From Hemibagrus wyckioides (Eukaryota > Chordata > Actinopteri > Siluriformes > Bagridae), in NCBI RefSeq assembly GCF_019097595.1, contig NC_080714.1, forward strand, positions 29,992,759 to 30,056,758: a stretch of DNA of 64,000 nt, given 5' to 3'. A program made the position numbers and the translations under genes. Below are positions 54,323 through 64,000 of this stretch, piece by piece. The stretch's first letter is position 1; each line of letters starts with the position of its first letter. Below the pieces are notes generated by a model. The model had not been told where the DNA came from. It saw nothing but the letters and a program-made list of their open reading frames with translations, and searched no databases.

Positions 54323-57300
54323 AGACAGAGACAGACAGGGTAGACAGAGACAGACAGGTAGGTAGACAGATGTGTAGGTAGACAGACAGTATAGTAGACA
54401 GACAGTGTAGACAGACAGACATGGTGGTATTGTGACAGACAGGTAGGGTATAGTAAATCTGATCCTAGGTGGTAGACAGACAGACAGACAGACAGATAGG
54501 TGTGGTGGTATAGGTATATTGACAGACAGGGTAGTATATAGACAGGTAGACAGACAGACAGGTATGTAGACAGGTGTGTGGTATGTATGTGTGGTAGAAA
54601 TCAGGTAGATCAGGTGTGTATAGACACAGATGTGTGTGTATAATGTGTATAGGGACAGATTGTAGGTATATATTGTATTGTATACATGGTAGACAGTCCC
54701 ATATAGGTGGCAGACAGTATTAAGATTAAGACATGTATAGACAGACAGACAGATTGCAGTATATATATAGGTGTAGGTATGACAGGTATGGGTAGACAGA
54801 CAGAGCAGGATGCAGATTGTGGTAGTAGATACATTGTATTGTATGGTAGAGAAGATCAGACTGACAGACAGAATGTGGTGGTGGTAGAGAGATGACAGTA
54901 TTGTGGTGGTATGGTGGTAGTAGACAGACAGACAGATATTGCAGACAGACGCAGGTAGACAGACAGGTAGGTAGACAGTACAGGGAGGTATGGACAGACA
55001 GACAGACAGGTGACCCAGACATTATGGGTGATGATATTAGACAGAGACAGACAGGTAGACAGACAGGGACAGACAGACAGGTGGTGGTAGACAGACAGGT
55101 GCATGTGCCAGGTGGTGTGGTGGTAGGGTGGTGGAGACAGACAGACAGACAGGTAGGTGGTGGTAGGTAGACAGACAGATGGGTATTGCATAGTGTATTG
55201 CATGTACTGTCACAGGGTGTGTGTGTGGTGAGATTGTCAGATTGCACTGGTATTGCAGGTAGCACAGACATTGTGACAGATCTAGGTATATATGTGTAAA
55301 AGTGTGTGTGTGTAGATGAATCATGACTAGACAGTAGTAGACAGACTGTATAGTATAGTAGACAGACAGATTGTGGTAGTGTAGACAGACAGAGAGTAGA
55401 CAGACAGACAGACAGGTAGACAGACAGGTAGACAGACAGACAGGGTAGTAGAGACAGACAGACAGATGGACAGACAGAGACAGACATGACAGACACAGGT
55501 AGTGTGGTGGGGTAGAAGACAGACAGTAGACAGACAGGTAGAGACAGACAGATGTAGGGACAGACAGACAGATCTCAGGTAGGTGGTCCAGGACAGACAG
55601 ACAGGTAGGGGACAGACAGGTAGAGGTAGGGTAGACAGACAGACAGACAGACAGACAGGTGGTAGACATAGTGTAGGTGGTGGTGGTGTAGGTGTGACAG
55701 TGGTGTAGATATGTACATAAAGGTGTGTGTGTGTGAACGTATATGCAGAGAATCCACCCTCTAGGTAGACAGACAGACAGACAGATTGCAGGTGGTGGTG
55801 TGGCAGGACAGGCTGTGTAGGCAGACAGATGTGGTAGGTAGACAGGTCCCAGGCAGACAGACAGACAGACACATGTAGGTAGACAGACAGACAGACTGTG
55901 TGGTGGTGTAGGTAGGAGAGACAGGGTGGTAGTAGACAGACAGGGGAATAGACAGACAGATCTAGGTGGTAGAGTCCAGATCAGACAGAGACAGGTGGTG
56001 GTAGACAGACTAGACAGGTAGGTAGACAGACAGACAGACAGACAGAGACATGGTGGTGGTGGTGTAGGTAGATAGACAGACAGATGGTAGAGGTAGACAG
56101 ATGTGCAGACAGGTAGGTAGACAGACAGACAGGTAGACAGGTGACAGATGTATAGATGGCATGCATGCATGTCCAGGTGTGTGTAGATGACAGTAGATTG
56201 CAGTATTGTATTGCATAGTATGTGTATTTAGGGAGATTGTATATCCCAGAATGACTGTAAGACTAAGATTGTATATGTGTAGACAGACAGACAGACAGAT
56301 GTAGGTAGGTAGTAGACAGACAGACATAGGTGGTAGACATGGACAGCAGGTAGACAGACAGGTATTGACAAAGACTGTAGGTAGACAGACAGTGCACAGG
56401 TAGTAGAGTAGACAGGTAGACAGACAGACGTGTGAGCACAGGGACAGGGTGAGGCATGTGGTAGATGTGTACACAGACAGTGGTAGGTATGTGTGGAGAC
56501 AGACATGGGGGCAGACAGGTGTGGTAGACAGACAGGTGGTGGTAGACAGACAGACAGACAGTAGACAGATTTATAGACAGACAGTAGTAGACATGGAGCA
56601 GAGAGATAGACAGACAGAGCCAGATCAGACAGTGGTGGTAGGTAGTATACAGACAGATGCAGAGACAGGTGGTGGTGGTAGACAGACAGACAGACAGAGG
56701 TAGATGTGATGTGATGTCCAGGTGTGTGTGTGTGTATTGCATGTGTGGCTGCATGTGTGTGTATGCTGTGAGACAGATCCCAGGTAGGTAGTATGACTGT
56801 AGACAGACAGGGTAGAGTAGACAGACAGACTGTAGGGGTAGACAGACAGAGTAGAGACAGACAGACAGGTAGACAGACAGGTGGTAGACCCATAGGTAGA
56901 CAGACAGACAGTAGAGACAGACAGACAGACAGACAGGTGGTAGATATTGTGGTAGGTAGACAGACAGAGACAGACAGGTGGTAGAGCAGACAGATGGTAG
57001 TAGACAGACAGACAGATCCAGGTGGTAGACAGACAGGTAGATTTATAGGTGGTGTAGACAGACAGACAGGTAGGTAGACAGACAGACAGACAGACAGAGG
57101 TAGACACTGTGTGTGTGTGTGGTATTGCATGTGTATTGCAGCTGTGTGTGGTGACAGATTGCATGTGTATTGCATGCATTGCACTAATATCAGATTGCAG
57201 TATAGATCTGATGTATATAGACACATTGGGTATTGTAAGACAGACAGACAGATTGTATTGTGGTAGACACATGTGGTGGTGGTAGGGTGGTAGACAGATG

Positions 57301-57406
57301 TAGATTGCATTGTGGTAGACAGATTGGGGGACAGGGTGGTAGACAGGGACAGACAGATCCAGGTATGGTGGTATCCCTAGGACAGACAGAGACAGTATCT
57401 AGGTGG

Positions 57407-57440
<34 letters not shown>

Positions 57441-57500
57441 TTGTATGTGGTGGTATGGTGGTAGAGACAGATTAGGACAGACAGGTAGGTAGGTGGTAGG
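54323..57500 (+). repeat. GACA array, TA-richer left part
   Basis: Words GTAGACAGACAG, GGTAGGTAG and GTGGTGGTAG dominate, and CpG is rare. A TTGCAT-rich patch lies at about 57,120-57,185. Confidence 0.7.
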
Positions 57501-60500
57501 TAGGCTGCAGACAGGTAGGTGGTGGTAGGTAGACAGACAGACAGACAGGTGTGGTATGCAGGTAGACAGGTATTGTGCAGACAGACAGACAGTAGGTAGC
57601 AGGACAGACGATGGTGGTGGTGATATGACAGACAGGTACAGAGACAGAGAGTGGCAGACATTAGACAGGCAGGCGGCAGGTAGTGCAGCAGACGCGGCAG
57701 ACAGACAGATGTGGCAGTGCAGACTGTGGCAGACAGACTGAGTAGACAGAGGTTGCGACGTGCAGACATGACAGCATGTTATGTGTGGCATGACACGTGC
57801 AGGCAGGTGGTGGCAGACAGATGTGCAGATTGCACAGACAGATTGTGTGGTAGATGCAGACAGACAGTGGTATAGAGATTGCGTACGTGGTAGACAGATG
57901 TGACAGTGTACAGAGACAGATATGTGCAGACAGATTAGTGGTGTGCAGACAGACAGACAGACAGACAGGTGGAGACAGACAGGTAGGTACAGATGCAGGT
58001 GGTGGCAGGTGCAGACAGACAGACAGGTAGACCCAGAGACAGATGTGTAGTGACAGGCAGTGGTAGGCAGACAGACAGACAGACTGTGGTGTGTAGACAG
58101 GCAGGATGCGGCAGGTGGTAGACAGCAGACAGACAGACAGACAGATGTACAGATTGTGGTAGACAGACAGACAGGTGCAGACAGGTATGCATCAGACGTA
58201 GAGGGTAGGCAGGTGGTGTAGACTGTGAGCTGGTAGACAGGCAGGCAGAGGTAGGTAGACAGACGTATGGGAGCAGTGGTGCGTGCGCAGACAGACAGAC
58301 AGACAGACAGGTATGCGCGGACGCAGTGTGTATGTGTATAGGTATAGACAGACAGTGTGTATATATTGTGCATGGTGTGTGTGTATTGTATATGTGTGTG
58401 TACAGACAGATATGTGTAGTAGACAGACAGATTATATATATGTAGACAGACAGACAGACAGATGTATAGATTAGATGTGAGTATATATATGGTAGATTAA
58501 GAGTGTGTTTAAGATGTGTATAGACAGACAGTAGATGTATGTGGTAGACAGATTGTGTGGTGTAGAAAAGATGATTGTATGTGGTATGATTGTCAGATCA
58601 GACAGTGGTAGGCAGTGTGTAGACAGTAGACAGACATGTGCAGGTGCAGGTGGTGATTATGTGAGTGTGGCAGACGGCAGTGTAGACATGTGCACAGGTG
58701 GTAGACAGTGGTGGTGGCAGGGTGACGCAGACGTGGGTGCAGACAGACGGCAAGGTAAGGACGCATGTGGTAGACAGGTGCAGACAGGTAGACAGTGACA
58801 GGCGGGTGTGGTAGACAGACCGCGGGTGTGGGGACAGCAGTAGAGACAGTGTGTGGGCAGACAGGTGCAGGCAGAGCAAGGCAGACAGACACGCTGCAGA
58901 CGGGTGGTGCAGACAGACAGACAGATTGGTGATAGATGACAGACAGACAGCAGGTGAGATGACGTGACAGCATTGCAGCAGGTGGTAGACAGTGACTGTG
59001 CAGACAGTGACAGACAGTATGTGCAGACAGGCATGTGACAGTGTGACAGACAGGCAGACAGGCAAGTGTGTGCATGTGATGACAGCATGGTAGGCGATGT
59101 GGTGGCATGACATGCATGCAGATGTAGTGGCAGGTGGGCATGTGAGCATGATGTGCACGTGCAGTGTGGTGTGGCAGCAGGTGCAGATTGCACAGTGTGT
59201 GTATGCACGTAGCAGGCACATATCAGACACATGTGGTGCATGTGACGCAGACAGACAGGTGGCGGCATGTACGCAGTGAGCGTGGGACGCATCGCATCGA
59301 GCATCGTGACGTGGCAGGCGCAGGACAGGCAGGTGGCAGACTGACAGGTGGCAGATCAGACAGACGTGGTGGAGATAGTGTGGTGGTAGGTGGCAGGTGG
59401 CACATTGTAGACAGACAGACTCAGATTGCAGGCAGACTGTGTGTGGTAGACAGACAGACAGACAGACAGTGTGTGTGTAGATTGCAGTGTGGCAGACAGA
59501 GCAGAAGGTAAGATTGTGGTGGCAGAGACAGACAGGTGCAGACAGAGGCAGACAGACAGGTATTGACAGGTAGGTAGCAGGTGCATGTGAGGCACAGACA
59601 GACGCAGATTGGTGTATGTGGTGTATAGGACAGACATGTGTGGCAGAGTATTGGTCTCAGGTGGTGCAGACAGCAGACAGGGTAGCAGTGGACTGCATTG
59701 GTGTGAGATGCGAGACAGCATTGCAGACAGGTATGTGACTGTAGACGCAGGGTATGTAGTGCAGCATGAGACAGCAGGTGGTGTGTGCAGCATTGACGTG
59801 GTGTGGCATGTAGCAGCATGGATGGCGATGTGGTGGGCAGGCAGTGTGTGCAGACAGTGCATGTGGCGCGCAGATTGTGTGCAGCGCATGTAGGAGACAG
59901 ACAGTGTAGCATGCATCGTGACGCAGCGGTAGACAGATGTATGCATATTGTGTGTGTGTTCAGATATGTATAGTAGTGCAGAGATGTGATGCAAGATATG
60001 ATGTGACAGAGTGGTATGGTATGGTGTGGCATTATTGCACGTGTATATGATTGTGCAGGCAGGTAGACAGACAGTGCATGTGTGTATTGCAGGCAGACAG
60101 GTGTGTGTGTATGTGCAGGTAGACAGACAGACAGACACAGGTAGTGCAGTAGATTACTTGCAGGCAGACAGACAGACAGAACCAGGGTAGACAGATGTAG
60201 ATTGCAGACAGATCTGACAGACAGACAGTGGACAGGTAGACAGACAGGTGTGGTATCAGACAGGCAGGTGGTGGCAGACAGACAGTGGTGGTAGACAGAC
60301 GGTGGGAGGATATAGACAGACATTGTGGAGACAGACAGGCTAGACAGACAGTGTGTCCCAGGTGGGTGGTGGTAGACAGACAGATTGTGTGTGTACATTG
60401 CAGATGTGTGTGTGCACAGATCTGTGGTGGTAGACAGACAGTATTGACAGGTGTGTAGACAGACCATTGCATTGCAGAGGTGTGTGGTGGTGACAGACAC

Positions 60501-63500
60501 AGACAGTAGACAGACAGACACAGACAGTAGTTAGACTATGTGTGTGCAGGCAGGTGTGTGGCAGACAGATTGCATGTATGTGACAGTAGGTGGTATATAG
60601 ATGTGTGGGCTATATGTGCATTGTAGGTGTAGAGACAGACATATTGTAGGGTGACAGTATTATGTAGTGGTAGACAGACAGACACGTGTATAGACAGACA
60701 GACACAGTGTATGACAGACAGGTATATGGATCGACAGCAGACGTATTGTAGACAGCAGGACAGACAGACACGTAGGCGTATTACAGACAGTACATATCGT
60801 ATCAGGACAGACAGAGACAGAGTAGATCAGACAGATGTGGTGGTAGTGGGATCAGACAGACAGATGGTCAGACGCAGGTAGGAGACAGACAGACAGACAG
60901 ACAGTAGGTAGAGACAGCAGGTGGTGGTATATGTGAAGACAGACAGGTGGTGAGGGGAGACAGACAGGTAGATGGTAGACAGACAGATTGCAGCACAGAT
61001 GTCGGTGCAGACGTAGGACACGAGACAGACAGACAGACAGGGTGGTGGCAGTTGAGAGACAGACAGTGCGGACAGCGCAGGGTAGACAGACGCGCACGCA
61101 GGTGTGCGCGGTGGTAGACAGACGCGCGGGCGGTAGGCGCAGACAGGTGGTGGTAGCACGCAGGTGTGGTAGTAGAGACGCGACAGGTGGTAGACAGACA
61201 GACGTGCATTGCACGACGGGTGTGTACAGATGTGGCATGCATGTGTGTGGCATAAGATGCACATATGTGTGCAGACAGATGTGTATTGCATGTAAGACGT
61301 AGACAGACAGATTGTATCAGATGTGTATTATCAGACAGACAGACATGTGTGGTAGACAGACAGACAGTATAGGTAGAGTGACAGACAGACAGACCATTGG
61401 TGTAGACAGACAGGCGGACAGACTGTACAGACAGACAGACAGGTGGCACAGACAGACAGGTGGTGGTGGTAGACAGACAGACAGACATTAGAGACGTGTA
61501 GACAGATTGCAGTGGTGGTGGCAGGTGGTGGACAGACAGTGCAGACAGACAGATAGACAGGTAGACAGACACAGACACAGTGCAGATGTAGTGACGTGGC
61601 AGGTGTAGACAGACAGACAGGTGTGGTAGACAGTGGTACAGACTGACAGACAGGTGGTGGTGTAGACAGACAGAGTAGACAGGTAGACAGACAGTGGTAG
61701 AGACAGACAGAGGTAGAGACAGTAGGTAGGCAGACAGACAGGGTAGACCAGACAGACAGACAGGACAGTGGTAGACAGACAGATGTGGTGGGTGGACAGA
61801 CAGAGACAGACAGACAGGTAGAAGACAGGTGATCGTAGTGGACAGACAGAGAGATAGGTGAGGGACAGACAGACAGACAGATGCAGTGCAGACAGATACA
61901 GACAGGTATCAGATGGTAGACTGGACAGACATAGAGTGGGGTAGGTGGTAGAGAGAGCAGGTGGACAGACACAGATGATGCAGTAGGTAGACAGTGGTAT
62001 TATCAGTGTGGCAGATGGCACGTATGTATTGTGCATAGTAGGCACCAAGATTGCAGTGGTGTGTATATGAGACCGACAGTGTAGTGTGTGGTAGTGGTAT
62101 TGTAGACGTGATGACATTGCAGATGTGTATCAACACGGCATTTGTGTAGACAGACAGACAGAAGGGCATCAGACAGGTAGTAGAGACATGGTGGACAGAC
62201 AGACAGAGATGATGGTAGAGTAAGATGCAGGCAGACCGCATGATTGTGGTAGACAGCAGGTAGGTGCGCAGATGGGACAGACAGACAGACAGGTGCGGCA
62301 GACAGATTGTAGGTGCATCAGACAGGGCAGACAGGTATGCATTGCAGGTGTGGTAGGCAGACAGACTGTGGTGGAGCAGATGATGCAGATAGGCAGGTAG
62401 ACGGATGACGCACGCGGGCAGTATACCAGAGGGTGGCAGACAGGACAGATTGGGGGGACAGACAGGTGGTGCAGACTGCACGCACAGTAGACAGAGGTAG
62501 ACAGTGCGGCACGGATCAGATGTACGTGGCGTAGTAGGCCGCGCACGACAGCACGAGACGCACGCGGCGTGGTGTGGTAGACACGCAGACACGTTAGACG
62601 TAGTAGGTGTAGGCATGACGGCAGGTGTAGGATGCATGTGCAGTATTGCATTGTGTGGTATCGTATGACAGACAGACACGTGCAGGTATTGTGGTACAGA
62701 CTGTGGTGTGGTGCATGGCAGGCAGGTAGACAGTGACAGATGTTGTGACGTGTAGACAGACAGACAGATCAGGTGGATGACATTGCATGGTGGTGCAGAC
62801 AGATTGTAGACAGAGACAGGTGGTGTCAAGATTGGCAGGTATGTGTGTAGACAGACAGATTGCAAAGACAGACAGACAGTAGACAGATTGTATTGGTAGA
62901 CAGATTGATGAGACAGGTAGGTGGTAGACGTGTAGGTAGACAGACAGGCAGTAGGTGTGTAGACAGATTGTGTGGTAGACAGACAGACAGACAGGTGTGT
63001 ATCCCAGACAGTGACAGTACAGATGGTAGACAGACAGATGTCCAGGGTGGTGTGTGGTGGTAACTGTGTGGAGGTAGACAGACAGACAGTATTGTGTAGA
63101 CAGACAGATGATTGTGGGTAGATAGACAGACAGACAGGTGGTGTAGGTGACAGACAGACAGGGAGGAAAGGGTAGACAGATGTGGTGGTGTAGATACAGA
63201 CACAGGTGTGGTAGACAGACAGACATGATTGTGACAGACAGGGTCAGTAGGTGGTAGGTATAGACAGGTAGACAGATGTGACAGTGTGGTGACAGACAGA
63301 CAGACAGACAGGTAGACAGACAGATGTGGGTAGGTAAGACGTATATTTAATTGGTGGTAAGTGTGTGGTATGTAAAACAGAATGTGTGTGTGTGGTGACA
63401 GATGCAGGTATGTGTGGCAGGTGTGTATGTGTATGTGTGTATTGCAGACAGATCCCAGGCAGGTATAGGATGGGTATTAGACATCAGATTGCAGGTAGAC

Positions 63501-64000
63501 GACAGACAGACACAGATTGCAGGTCGTAGACAGACGTGGTATGGCAGATGTGTGTGAGACAGACGCAGGTGGTATGATCGCATTGCAGGGTGGTAGAGAG
63601 ACAGACAGCATGTAGATGGTAGGGTACAGATTGTGGCAGACAGACAGCAGCACGAAAGAGACAGACAGATTGGTAGACAGGCACAGGTGTATGTGGGGAG
63701 AGTGGAGAGACAGACAGACAGACCAGATTGCAGGTAGACAGACAGAAGACAGAGGGTGGTAGACGAGTGACAGATTGACATCGGTAGATACAGACAGACA
63801 GAGATGTGTAGGTGTAGACAGACAGTGTGGGTAGACAGAGGGTATTTAGACATGACAGATGTGGTAGAAGACAGGCAGGCAGGTAGGTGCAGACAGACGC
63901 ACAGGGACAGACAGACAGGCGGCAGACAGACAGTGACAGACAGTGTGGGCAGTGCAGATGATGGTAGGTGGCAGGCGCAGACAGACGACAGACAGCGTGT
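57500..64000 (+). repeat. GACA array, GCAGACAG/TTGCA-richer right part with CpG patches
   Basis: GCAGACAG, GATTGCA and GTGCAG words increase. CpG-containing patches appear at about 58,700-58,830, 59,225-59,330, 61,080-61,215 and 62,480-62,600, with words such as GACGCGC and GCACGC. A TA-rich patch lies at about 58,320-58,540. Confidence 0.65.

Larger units (their letters stand above)
54323..64000 (+). repeat. (GACA)n / GTAGACAG-type satellite array, incomplete at right edge
   Basis: At least 9.7 kb dominated by GACAGACAG and GTAGACAG with GGTAGGTAG, GTGGTGGTAG, GTGTGTATG and TTGCA(TG) insertions. There is no fixed long period; the sequence looks like a diverged simple-sequence satellite. From about 57,500 onward GCAGACAG and TTGCATGCA words become frequent. 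Minus-strand frames up to 377 codons (Ser/Cys/Leu/Pro/Val-rich) result from the stop-poor complement CTGTCTGTCTAC and are not genes. GACA is the second component of Bkm-type repeats. The array continues beyond the window. Confidence 0.93.

Noticed and set aside
55037..56170. A 377-codon minus-strand frame, and many others, in the GACA array
   Set aside because: The complement of GTAGACAG contains few stops. The translations are Ser/Cys/Leu/Val simple sequence with no domain, and the frames overlap one another.

Overview
The window looks like repeat-dominated vertebrate DNA, most likely from a teleost fish. The clearest evidence is one decayed LINE of the L2 clade (about 42,551-46,112). Its endonuclease and reverse-transcriptase motifs, its 3' UTR words and its ATTGAATTG tail are of the kind common in fish genomes. 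I found no intact host protein-coding gene, no rRNA or tRNA gene and no CRISPR array. Genus-level assignment is not possible from this sequence.

Layout. (1) 1-42,550: one continuous TG-rich composite minisatellite. The unit is TATTA(TG)nTCTG, 9+2n bp, usually 17-23 bp, giving roughly two thousand units. It is not homogeneous. Blocks carry different point variants (TGTAAG, TCTGGATT, TGTGGG, TATTTTG, TATTCTG, TCGGTATT, TTTGTATT) and are arranged in higher-order repeats with periods of about 63, 80, 126, 330, 400 and 873 bp and 1.17, 1.74, 2.15, 2.42, 4.30 and 4.57 kb. (2) 42,551-46,112: the L2 element, with a broken ORF1 (zinc-finger-like, coiled-coil and SGNH-esterase remnants), a frameshifted endonuclease, an RT core with YADD, and a 3' UTR. 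(3) 46,113-46,310: TG/TATTATG sequence resumes after the L2 tail. (4) 46,311-54,190: ordinary non-coding DNA with many local arrays: a GATA tract with a LINE/SINE-like 3' end, a CA array with a 114-bp higher-order period, a C-rich tract, a 10-bp TGTGTCC minisatellite, TTTTATTT repeats, a degenerate TTAGC-rich repeat, and a GAGTGTGTGAAA array with three copies of a 220-bp higher-order unit. (5) 54,191-64,000: a short TATG/TGTG tract leads into at least 9.7 kb of (GACA)n/GTAGACAG sequence that runs off the right edge.

The very long open frames on the plus strand of the TG array (up to 7,040 codons) and the Ser/Cys/Leu-rich frames on the minus strand of the GACA array follow from repeat units that rarely contain stop codons. 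I do not annotate them as genes. The only protein-coding remnants are those of the L2 retrotransposon.

No multi-gene biological system is visible. The most interesting content is the size and nested organisation of the TG megasatellite, the retroelement lying between two stretches of the same repeat family, and the GATA plus GACA (Bkm-type) sequences nearby. Together these suggest a heterochromatic, subtelomeric or sex-linked location. That suggestion is inference and needs mapping.
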